A DNA stretch of 6,385 bases from Chloroflexota bacterium (GTDB taxonomy: Bacteria > Chloroflexota > Anaerolineae > Anaerolineales > UBA11858), in the NCBI GenBank assembly GCA_003513015.1, contig DOTA01000412.1:1-6385 (forward strand), in the 5' to 3' direction. This document shows, one piece after another, positions 1-5,627 of this stretch; position 1 is the stretch's first letter; the number at the start of each line of letters is the position of its first letter. Made by a program: the position numbers and the translations under genes. Below the pieces are notes generated by a model. That model searched no databases and had not been told where the DNA came from. It was given only the letters and a program-made list of their open reading frames with translations.

Positions 1-336
1 GCCCGTGCTGTGGTCAGCATCGACAAAAACGGCAAACCCGTTGGGCAGCTCTTCCCCCGCCGCGATTTTTACTACGATTCGCAGCAACCCATGACCATCC
101 CCGGAGTGCGCAGCACCATCGAAGATGATTTTTACGTTTTGCTGGTGGATTGGCTGCCGATTTCGTCGGAGGGTGCTACCTTCAAGATTTATCACAATCC
201 CCTGGTGAAGTGGATGTGGTTGGGGGCCTGGGTCTTCATCGTGGGAACCCTGGTGGCTGCCTGGCCCGATAGTGATCCTGAAACCGAAAAGGTGCGTGCC
301 AGCCAGCGCAGGTTCAGTTCCAGTGCGGCGGACTAG
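1..336 (+). CDS. ccmF: Haem lyase subunit CcmF, C-terminal 111 residues (5' truncated by the window edge)
   Basis: This is the end of CcmF, the large membrane protein that with CcmH ligates haem to apocytochrome c outside the cytoplasmic membrane. The frame is open from base 1 to the TAG at 334-336; the GTG at 10 is only an internal valine codon. What can be seen matches the CcmF C-terminus: a segment with FPRRDFYY, then IEDDFYVLLVDW (family pattern: acidic residue, then Y-V-L), then NPLVKWMWLGAWVF leading into the last transmembrane helix (about residues 68-88 of the fragment), and a short polar tail. The haem-ligand histidines and the WWD motif lie upstream and cannot be checked. ccmH follows after 34 nt, the usual partner. 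The family call is fairly secure from these motifs and the context. Confidence 0.9.
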   Translation, partial: ARAVVSIDKNGKPVGQLFPRRDFYYDSQQPMTIPGVRSTIEDDFYVLLVDWLPISSEGATFKIYHNPLVKWMWLGAWVFIVGTLVAAWPDSDPETEKVRASQRRFSSSAAD

Positions 337-344
337 ACTGAAAC

Positions 345-358
345 GTAAAGGGTAAAAG
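345..358 (+). repeat. Heptameric tandem repeat in the ccmF-ccmH spacer (GTAAARG x2)
   Basis: GTAAAGG (345-351) is followed directly by GTAAAAG (352-358). A weaker 7-nt periodicity of TAAG/TAAA words runs on to 370, so most of the 34-nt spacer is repeat-like. The ribosome binding site of ccmH (AAGGA, 360-364) sits in the degenerate end of the array. On its own this could be chance. It gains weight because the next four spacers also show 7-bp periods. Confidence 0.5.
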
Positions 359-370
359 TAAGGAATAAAG

Positions 371-895
371 ATGAAGGTAATTCAAAAACCCCAATTACGT
401 ATTTTACTTTACGTTTTTCTGCTGGCAATCATTGTTGGCTTGTTGCCATTGGCCTCAGCCGCAGCCCAAGGTATTGATACGAGCGGGATCACTGACGATC
501 AGGTCAACGCTATCGCCAAACAGTTATTTTGCCCCGTGTGTGAAAGCACGCCCCTAGATGTTTGCGGCACACAGGCCTGCGCCCAATGGCGCGAGTTGAT
601 CCGCGAAAAACTCGCTGAGGGCTGGACGGAAGATCAAATCAAAGACTACTTTTCCAACCAATATGGCGATCGGGTTTTAGCCGAGCCGCCCGCCCGCGGC
701 CTCAACTGGCTGGTTTATGTGATCCCGCCGCTGGTTTTCTTCGCGGGAGCCTTTTTCCTCTATCGGGGCTTCACCACCTGGCGTAATCTTGCCGACGAAC
801 CGGATGGCGAACCCGAACCCGAAAACGAATCTGAAGTTGAAGATCAGGATGAATACCTGGCTCGTTTGGAAGCAGAACTCAAGAAACAGAAGTGA
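371..895 (+). CDS. ccmH: Cytochrome c maturation protein CcmH (CcmH/CycL/NrfF family), four-cysteine variant
   Basis: CcmH is a membrane-anchored thiol protein that resolves disulfides in apocytochrome c and presents its CXXCH to the CcmF lyase. The 174-residue product has an N-terminal hydrophobic segment (about 11-30, ending ASAAAQ, either a signal peptide or an anchor). The family domain (about 45-108) follows, with the redox motif C54-P-V-C57, a helical stretch and the typical YGDRVLAEPPARG block (about 98-110). A second membrane helix lies at about 112-132 and an acidic C-terminal tail at 140-174. Two further cysteines, C65 and C70, lie just after the CXXC in a region that lacks them in the proteobacterial proteins I recall. 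The ATG at 371 has AAGGA at 360-364 with 6-nt spacing. It sits between ccmF and the thioredoxin gene, a classic ccmF-H-G neighbourhood. Confidence 0.93.
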   Translation: MKVIQKPQLRILLYVFLLAIIVGLLPLASAAAQGIDTSGITDDQVNAIAKQLFCPVCESTPLDVCGTQACAQWRELIREKLAEGWTEDQIKDYFSNQYGDRVLAEPPARGLNWLVYVIPPLVFFAGAFFLYRGFTTWRNLADEPDGEPEPENESEVEDQDEYLARLEAELKKQK

Positions 896-950
896 GTGGA
901 GAGTCGTGAGAATCCGCTAACGCCTCACGCCTAGCATTTCCTGACTCACT
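891..950 (+). repeat. Heptad-periodic spacer with nested inverted repeats between ccmH and the thioredoxin gene
   Basis: GTGAG words occur at 892-896 and 906-910, exactly two heptads apart; the first supplies the TGA stop of ccmH (893-895). CCGCTAA (914-920), CGCCTCA (921-927) and CGCCTAG (928-934) run in 7-nt phase. Parts are mutually complementary: AGTGAGT (891-897) with ACTCACT (944-950), and inside it CGTGAG (905-910) with CTCACG (924-929), so the transcript could fold into an interrupted hairpin. No U-tract follows, so I do not call it a terminator. Its role is unknown. Confidence 0.5.
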
Positions 951-965
951 TACCGGAGTTAATCA

Positions 966-1538
966 ATGGAAGCAGAGAAACAAGTTCCAGAACCAAATCA
1001 AACCCCAGAAACCGGCGGCCCCCAATGGGGACGGATTGTGGCCTGGGTGGGGTTGCTATCCCTGTTAGGATTGGTGGGCCTGGGTTTGGTGCGCGCCCAG
1101 CGCGGCCCTGTAGGTGTCGGCGATCCCGCTCCCGATTTCGTGCTCACCACTTATCAGGGCGATCAGTTCGACTCGCAAGATTTACGCGGCAAAGTCGTGG
1201 TGCTCAACTTTTGGGCCTCCTGGTGCAAACCCTGCGAGCAAGAAGCCGCCGATCTTGAATCCGCTTGGCGCTATTTCGAACCCAGCGGCGATGTTATTTT
1301 CTTGGGCGTGGCTTACACTGACACTCCCACTGAATCCCAAAAATATCTAGATAAATTCGAGATCACCTATCCCAACGGGGATGATCTTGGCACGCGTATC
1401 TCCCAGGCTTACCGCATCACTGGGGTGCCCGAAACTTATATCATCGGCCCCGATGGCCTGATCGCTCACGATCAAATAGGCCCCTTCATGTCGCTGGGAC
1501 AAATCCAATCAGCCGTTGAAGCCGCTCTCGCACCCTAA
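966..1538 (+). CDS. Membrane-anchored thiol-disulfide oxidoreductase of the TlpA/ResA/CcmG (DsbE) family
   Basis: This is a thioredoxin-fold protein outside the cytoplasmic membrane that reduces apocytochrome c cysteines (or CcmH) before haem attachment. The 190-residue product has a polar cytoplasmic N-terminus, one uncleaved membrane helix (about 22-42) and the motif VGDPAPDF (51-58) typical of AhpC-TSA/redoxin domains. The active site W86-C87-K-P-C90 follows within NFWASWCKPC, then the conserved cis-proline loop GVPETY with P155. The GVPET form is characteristic of CcmG/DsbE and ResA. The ATG at 966 has GGAG at 955-958 with 7-nt spacing. Position next to ccmH supports a CcmG role. ccmG and resA cannot be told apart safely from the sequence, so I leave the symbol empty. 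The fold and membrane anchoring are secure; the exact redox partner is inferred. Confidence 0.92.
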   Translation: MEAEKQVPEPNQTPETGGPQWGRIVAWVGLLSLLGLVGLGLVRAQRGPVGVGDPAPDFVLTTYQGDQFDSQDLRGKVVVLNFWASWCKPCEQEAADLESAWRYFEPSGDVIFLGVAYTDTPTESQKYLDKFEITYPNGDDLGTRISQAYRITGVPETYIIGPDGLIAHDQIGPFMSLGQIQSAVEAALAP

Positions 1539-1550
1539 CCCGGCTTCGAT

Positions 1551-1585
1551 ACCTGACACCTGACACGAAAAGACCTGACACTCCT
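1551..1585 (+). repeat. Heptameric tandem repeat ACCTGAC between the thioredoxin and CcmI-like genes
   Basis: ACCTGAC occurs at 1551-1557 and 1558-1564 in direct tandem, and again at 1573-1579 after an 8-nt interruption. The remnant ACTCCT (1580-1585) abuts the ATG at 1586. The array fills most of the 47-nt spacer and leaves no recognisable Shine-Dalgarno sequence for the next gene. Confidence 0.7.
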
Positions 1586-2104
1586 ATGGATATTGGCTCA
1601 ATTTTTCTCATCCTCGCTTTACTTATCCCAGTCGTAGTTTTTATCGCCCGCCCGCTTCTGGAGCGCAAATCTACGGTTGTGACCGTTGAAGAGCATGATT
1701 ACTCGGCGCTCTTGGCCGAACGTGACCGCGTCCTCAATGCCTTGCAGGAATTGGAGTTTGATCACACTTTAGGCAAAATCCCTGAAGCGCAATACCCGGC
1801 CCAACGCGCCAATCTGATGCGCTACGGTGCAGATATTCTGCGGCGCATCGACGAATACCAAGGACAGAGTGCGGAAAGCAATCTCGATGACCGCCTCGAA
1901 GCTGCCATTTCCGACCGGAAAGTTGCTGTGGCTGCTCCGGTTGCTGCGGACCCTGATGATGAACTCGAAACCCTGATTTCTAATCGCCGCCGCGCTCAAA
2001 AAAGCAACGGACAGCCTAAACCTTGCGGTTTTTGCCCGCAATGCGGCAATTGCGTGCAAGAAAGTGACCGCTTTTGTCCCAAGTGCGGCCACACCCTGGC
2101 TTAG
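1586..2104 (+). CDS. CcmI-like membrane protein with a C-terminal zinc ribbon
   Basis: The 172-residue protein has an N-terminal membrane helix (about 4-22) and a charged helical segment (about 38-92) with the pattern LLAERDRVLNALQELEFDH followed by GKIPEAQY. This resembles the helical hairpin at the start of CcmI/CycH proteins (helix, then a G-K/L-I/L-S/P-E-E-x-Y turn, then a second helix). A variable linker with two related acidic stretches (about 100-135) follows. The C-terminal zinc ribbon has C150-x2-C153 and C164-x2-C167; C147 and C156 are extra. Proteobacterial CcmI carries TPR repeats instead, which are absent here. The position after ccmH and the thioredoxin is where ccmI is often found, so a role as assembly factor is plausible but inferred. 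The ATG at 1586 is chosen because the membrane helix begins at once; no Shine-Dalgarno sequence is visible. Only the zinc-ribbon motif is certain. Confidence 0.75.
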   Translation: MDIGSIFLILALLIPVVVFIARPLLERKSTVVTVEEHDYSALLAERDRVLNALQELEFDHTLGKIPEAQYPAQRANLMRYGADILRRIDEYQGQSAESNLDDRLEAAISDRKVAVAAPVAADPDDELETLISNRRRAQKSNGQPKPCGFCPQCGNCVQESDRFCPKCGHTLA

Positions 2105-2117
2105 AATTCCGCGGTCA

Positions 2118-2152
2118 GCAACTAAAAACTATCCACTATCAACTGGTTCACC
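2118..2152 (+). repeat. Heptad array with ACTA in strict 7-nt phase, ending exactly at the cytochrome start codon
   Basis: Five consecutive heptads fill this stretch: GCAACTA, AAAACTA, TCCACTA, TCAACTG, GTTCACC. The ACTA/ACTG core falls at 2121, 2128, 2135 and 2142, exactly 7 nt apart, and the last heptad ends at 2152, one base before the ATG. No Shine-Dalgarno sequence lies between array and start codon. Confidence 0.7.
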
Positions 2153-4081
2153 ATGCCCAAATTCATTACTCGTCTCCTCCCCTTGCTCATCTTGCTGATC
2201 GGCCTGAGCGCTTGTGTCTCACTGGCTGAAGATATTACCCCGCCTCCGGGCTATCAGGCTCCCACCGCACAGCAAAGCACGCCTACCGCGGCTTCCCCGG
2301 TTTATCCTGTGTTGCCCCCCGATCCGGCGCGCGGTGCGCCGCTCTTCGCCGAAAAATGCGCCCCCTGTCACGGTGATGCCGGTCTGGGCGATGGCCCCGA
2401 TGCCGCCATGCTCTCCAACCCGGTTGCGCCCTTGGGCGATCCCGCCCTGGCGCGTTTGGCTGCCCCCGATGATTGGTACATGATGGTCACCAAGGGCAAC
2501 ATGCAAAATTTCATGCCACCTTTCGCTAGCCTCTCTGTGCCTGAACGCTGGGATGTAATCGCCTACGCTTACACCCTCAGCACGCCCCCCGATGAAATTG
2601 CCCTTGGCCAAGCGCTCTTCAACGAAAATTGTGCTATCTGTCATGGCGAACGCGGCCGTGGCGATGGCCCTGAAGCGGGTGCGCTGACCGCATCCCCAAT
2701 TAACTTCACCGATCAAGAGTTCATGGGGGCGCGTTCCGCCGCCGACTTGTTCGACTCGATCACCAATGGCTTGGGTGAGATGCACTCTTTCGCCGGTTTA
2801 GCAGAGGCAGATCGCTGGGCCTTGACGGCTTATCTGCGAACTTTGACTTTTGCTGAAACCGGAGCGGATACCGCCCCCGAGGGCGATTTAACGGAAACCC
2901 CGGTGGGTGAGGCCACCCCTGAGGTTACGCCACCCACCGAAGATGCCACGGTCGAAACTCCCCCCGAAACACCGGCACAACCCGGAACTGGAACCGTCAA
3001 CCTCCAGGTGCAATCCGCCTCCGGTGCGGTACTGCCCTCCGACTTGGAAGTCACCCTCTATGGTTATGAGGGCATGACGCAGGTGTATTCCAACACATTC
3101 ACCCTGGCGGAGGATGGCACGGCTTCCGTTACGGATGTTCCCATGCCGGTCGATCAGTATATTTTTGCCACCTTTGAATATGGAGGCATTCTTTACGGCT
3201 CAGATATCGCTGTGGTGGAACCTGATATGGTCTCCCTGGATATTGTCATCTCCTACTACGAGAAAACCACAGATTCCTCGGTGGTGAAAGCCGACCGATT
3301 GCATGTTTTCTATGATTTTGCCACCGAAGGCAAGGTTCAGGTGTATGTGCTTTATATCTTCTCGAATGCTTCCTCCCAGGTGTTGACAGCCGAGAATCCC
3401 CAAGATGCGGCCATTGCCTTTACCTTACCCGCAGGAGCCACCAACTTGCAGCGCGATACCGGCATGGATTTTCAGGATTTTGATTTGCCCAATGGTTTTG
3501 GTATTCAGGCTGTGTATCCCTCCCCGGATTCGTATCAGGTGATGTACTCCTTTGACCTGCCATATGAGAAAAATAAAGTTGATTTTGATTTGCCGATTGC
3601 CATGGATACCACCGCAGCCATTGTGATGGCCCCTGCAAATGGCGTAAAAATCAAGAGTGATCAACTGGTTGATGCCGGAATGCAAGATATCGAAGGAATT
3701 TCATACAGCATTTATAACGGCAGCAGCCTGAAAACCGGGGATTTGCTCACGATGGCAATTTCGGGTCAGCCCAAAGCTTCGACGGTTACGGGCGAAGGCG
3801 GCGGTTTGGATACCTCCACCAGCCTGGTGATTGGCTTAGTCTTCTTTGGCGTGGCCCTGATTGGCGCAGGACTTTACCTTTGGCGGCGCAACCGCACTGA
3901 CGACGATGAGTTGGATGATGAAGAAGACACCCCAGAAGCGGACACCCCCGAAGATTTGATGGATGCCATCATCGCCCTCGATGATCTCTATCAATCTGGT
4001 GATATTCCCGCGGATGCCTACGAAAAACGCCGCGCAGAGTTGAAAGAACGTTTGCAGAAAGTGATGGGAGCTGGCGGGTAA
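2153..4081 (+). CDS. Diheme c-type cytochrome lipoprotein fused to a beta-rich region, a membrane helix and a cytoplasmic helical hairpin
   Basis: This 642-residue protein opens with a lipoprotein signal peptide (lipobox LSAC, lipidated C21). Two homologous cytochrome c domains follow: the first with C69-x-x-C72-H73 and probable axial M121 (NFMPPF), the second with C160-x-x-C163-H164 and probable M210 (GEMHSF). A Thr/Pro/Glu-rich linker lies at about 238-280. A beta-rich stretch (about 281-370) looks like a carboxypeptidase-regulatory/CnaB-type fold, and a second beta-rich stretch (about 380-540) is unassigned. One membrane helix (about 557-577) precedes RR, an acidic segment, and a SHOCT-like helical hairpin (about 602-637, ALDDLYQSGDIPADAYEKRR). 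The haem part must be extracytoplasmic and the tail cytoplasmic. The ATG at 2153 is fixed by the signal peptide. Haem binding is secure; the electron partner is unknown. Location inside the ccm cluster suggests a dedicated substrate or a maturation accessory. Confidence 0.9.
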   Translation: MPKFITRLLPLLILLIGLSACVSLAEDITPPPGYQAPTAQQSTPTAASPVYPVLPPDPARGAPLFAEKCAPCHGDAGLGDGPDAAMLSNPVAPLGDPALARLAAPDDWYMMVTKGNMQNFMPPFASLSVPERWDVIAYAYTLSTPPDEIALGQALFNENCAICHGERGRGDGPEAGALTASPINFTDQEFMGARSAADLFDSITNGLGEMHSFAGLAEADRWALTAYLRTLTFAETGADTAPEGDLTETPVGEATPEVTPPTEDATVETPPETPAQPGTGTVNLQVQSASGAVLPSDLEVTLYGYEGMTQVYSNTFTLAEDGTASVTDVPMPVDQYIFATFEYGGILYGSDIAVVEPDMVSLDIVISYYEKTTDSSVVKADRLHVFYDFATEGKVQVYVLYIFSNASSQVLTAENPQDAAIAFTLPAGATNLQRDTGMDFQDFDLPNGFGIQAVYPSPDSYQVMYSFDLPYEKNKVDFDLPIAMDTTAAIVMAPANGVKIKSDQLVDAGMQDIEGISYSIYNGSSLKTGDLLTMAISGQPKASTVTGEGGGLDTSTSLVIGLVFFGVALIGAGLYLWRRNRTDDDELDDEEDTPEADTPEDLMDAIIALDDLYQSGDIPADAYEKRRAELKERLQKVMGAGG

Positions 4082-4107
4082 ACAGGTAGACTCGTAAACA
4101 GGTAAAC
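4078..4107 (+). repeat. Duplicated 14-mer GTAAACAGGTARAC overlapping the cytochrome stop codon
   Basis: GTAAACAGGTAGAC (4078-4091) and GTAAACAGGTAAAC (4094-4107) differ at one base and are separated by TC. Each 14-mer is itself two related heptads (GTAAACA, GGTARAC). The TAA stop of the cytochrome gene (4079-4081) is part of the first copy, so the array reaches into the coding sequence. Confidence 0.8.
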
Positions 4108-4123
4108 ATGGGAAACTGCTTTT

Positions 4124-4151
4124 CCCTGAACCCTGATACTGAAACACCTGC
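4124..4151 (+). repeat. Second heptad array in the cytochrome-ccmA spacer (CCCTGAA-type)
   Basis: CCCTGAA (4124-4130), CCCTGAT (4131-4137), ACTGAAA (4138-4144) and CACCTGC (4145-4151) follow each other with a 7-nt period that decays downstream. The words resemble the ACCTGAC unit at 1551-1579, so the two may belong to one family. Only 11 nt separate it from the ccmA ATG, with no Shine-Dalgarno sequence. Confidence 0.5.
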
Positions 4152-4162
4152 CACCGAAAATC

Positions 4163-4900
4163 ATGATCACCGTCAAGAAACTCGTCAAACGCTTTGGCCC
4201 CAAAGTGGTGCTGCGCGGCCTGGATTTCCAAGTTGATTCCGGGGAGTTTGTGGCGCTGCTCGGCCCCAATGGGGCGGGCAAAACCACCTTCCTGCGGATT
4301 CTGGCCTCGCTCTCGCGCCCGGCCATGGGCGAGGTGCAAATCGCGGGTTTCCATTTGCCCAATCAGGCTGCGGCAGTGCGCCGGCGGCTGGGTGTGGTTT
4401 CGCACATGCCCCTGCTCTACGGCGATCTGACTGCCGATGAAAATCTGCGTTTTTACGGACGTATGTACGGCATCCCCGAAATGGAAAATCGCATCAGCGA
4501 AGTGCTCGAAATGGTCGGGCTGGCGCCGCGCCGCCGCGATCTGGTGCGTACCTTTTCGCGCGGCATGCAGCAGCGGCTGGCCATTGGGCGGGCAGTTTTG
4601 CACGATCCTGAAGTGATGCTCTTCGACGAGCCGCACACCGGCCTCGATCAGGATGCCTGCGAGATGTTGGATACCGTTCTGCGTGAAGTGGCCGCGCGCG
4701 GCCGCACGGTGGTGATGACCTCCCACGATCTGGCGCGTACCGCCGATTTGGCCTCGCGTTTCGATGTGCTCTCCAAGGGCAAAATTGTAGCCTCCGTGAA
4801 GCGCGAACAGATGAACCCCGATCAGATTTTGTCATTCTACAAAAATGCGCTTGAACAGGCCAGCACTATTGCGAAAAATGGGGCGGGGGTGAAGCCATGA
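4163..4900 (+). CDS. ccmA: ABC transporter ATP-binding subunit CcmA of the haem-handling CcmABC complex
   Basis: CcmA hydrolyses ATP on the cytoplasmic side of the CcmABC complex; the energy releases holo-CcmE from CcmC. The 245-residue product is a complete ABC ATPase: Walker A GPNGAGKTT (34-42), signature segment FSRGMQQR (131-138, the S-R-G-M form of the usual LSGGQ), Walker B VMLFDEP (151-157, D155 and catalytic E156), D-loop HTGLD (158-162) and H-loop histidine H188. At the Q-loop position the sequence reads SHMPLLYGDLT; the usual glutamine appears to be replaced by methionine after the histidine common in CcmA proteins. The 4-nt overlap with ccmB supports CcmA over a generic ABC protein. 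The ATG at 4163 gives the normal N-terminus, although no Shine-Dalgarno sequence is visible. Confidence 0.92.
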   Translation: MITVKKLVKRFGPKVVLRGLDFQVDSGEFVALLGPNGAGKTTFLRILASLSRPAMGEVQIAGFHLPNQAAAVRRRLGVVSHMPLLYGDLTADENLRFYGRMYGIPEMENRISEVLEMVGLAPRRRDLVRTFSRGMQQRLAIGRAVLHDPEVMLFDEPHTGLDQDACEMLDTVLREVAARGRTVVMTSHDLARTADLASRFDVLSKGKIVASVKREQMNPDQILSFYKNALEQASTIAKNGAGVKP

Positions 4901-5583
4901 TATTACAGTGGCGCAACTTCCTACGGGCCACCTTTGCCATAGTGCGCAAAGATTTAGCCGCCGAGTGGCGCAGCCGAGAACTGTTCAGCAGCATGTTAGT
5001 TTTCTCGCTGCTGGTGATTCTGATCTTCAATTTCGCCCTGGAATTGGATGCCGAAGCGCGTTCCAATGTGACCGCGGGTGTCCTGTGGGTTACCTTTGCT
5101 TTTGCGGGTACCCTGGGGCTTAACCGCTCGATGGCCGTCGAAAAAGACCGCGGCTGCCTCGATGGCCTGCTGCTGGCCCCGGTGGACCGTTCCACGATTT
5201 ATTTCGGCAAAGCCATCAGTAACCTGATATTCATGTTGGTAGTGGAAGTCATTGTGCTGCCGGTTTACAGCGTGCTTTACAACACTAACCTGTTTCAGCC
5301 CGGATTGCTGTTGGTGATCCTGCTGGGGTCAATCGGCTATGTGGCCGTTGGCACACTGCTCTCGGCGATGGCGGTGCAAACCCGCACCCGGGACGTGTTG
5401 CTGCCCATTTTGCTGTTCCCCCTGGCGGTTCCGGTGTTGATCGCGGCTGTTAAGGCCAGCGGTGGTTTTCTCCAGGGCGCGGAATTCTCCGAAATCCTGA
5501 CCTGGATCAATTTACTGGTAGTTTATGATGTAATCTTCATCGCGATTTCATTTATGTTTTTTGATTATATTGTTGAAGAATGA
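4897..5583 (+). CDS. ccmB: Haem exporter membrane subunit CcmB
   Basis: CcmB is the integral membrane subunit that, with CcmA and CcmC, forms the complex acting on haem-loaded CcmE. The 228-residue length is typical. It begins with the cytoplasmic segment RKDLAAEWRSRE (17-28), matching the conserved K-D-L-x-x-E-x-R block. About six hydrophobic segments follow (about 31-50, 58-75, 108-127, 135-160, 168-187, 203-223). The loop LNRSMAVEKDRGCLDGLLLAPVDRSTIYFGK (75-105) carries the family's E-K/R-x-x-G-x-L-x-x-L-L-x-x-P-x-x-R pattern, and RTRDVLLPILLFPLAVPVLI (163-182) is the other hallmark. The ATG at 4897 overlaps the ccmA stop (ATGA), with GGGGGT at 4885-4890 as ribosome binding site, so translation is probably coupled. 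Confidence 0.95.
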   Translation: MILQWRNFLRATFAIVRKDLAAEWRSRELFSSMLVFSLLVILIFNFALELDAEARSNVTAGVLWVTFAFAGTLGLNRSMAVEKDRGCLDGLLLAPVDRSTIYFGKAISNLIFMLVVEVIVLPVYSVLYNTNLFQPGLLLVILLGSIGYVAVGTLLSAMAVQTRTRDVLLPILLFPLAVPVLIAAVKASGGFLQGAEFSEILTWINLLVVYDVIFIAISFMFFDYIVEE

Positions 5584-5590
5584 TTACTTA

Positions 5591-5627
5591 GAAAAGCACC
5601 CTGAACTTGTTGAAGGGTGCGGTTTTC
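5591..5627 (+). terminator. Hairpin downstream of ccmB, possible intrinsic terminator
   Basis: GCACCCT (5596-5602) pairs perfectly with AGGGTGC (5614-5620) across an 11-nt loop. Flanking GAAAA (5591-5595) can pair with TTTTC (5623-5627) after a two-base bulge (GG). The U-run is short (four, then CT), so termination may be weak. It begins 8 nt after the ccmB stop. The same sequence is one half of a REP-like pair, so the hairpin may exist for that reason alone. Confidence 0.5.

Noticed and set aside
10..336. A complete 108-residue gene starting at GTG 10
   Set aside because: The frame is open to the left edge and the sequence matches the interior and end of CcmF, so it is a truncated gene rather than a small complete one.
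1025..1350. Two further + strand open frames inside the thioredoxin gene
   Set aside because: They are out-of-frame shadows of the conserved WCKPC-containing gene and have no domain features of their own.
2219..2785. A 188-codon open frame on the - strand
   Set aside because: It lies wholly opposite the two haem domains of the cytochrome; no recognisable motif or ribosome binding site.
4078..4151. CRISPR-like array
   Set aside because: Units are 7 or 14 bp with no unique spacers of constant length, and no cas genes are present.
3836..4726. A 296-codon open frame on the - strand
   Set aside because: It lies opposite the end of the cytochrome gene, the repeat-filled spacer and most of ccmA, all strongly supported on the + strand. 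Its translation is rich in H, R and Q without domain motifs, as expected for an antisense shadow of GC-rich genes.
4897..4900. ccmA/ccmB overlap as a frameshift or annotation problem
   Set aside because: ATGA overlaps are normal in bacterial operons, and both proteins have complete family termini.
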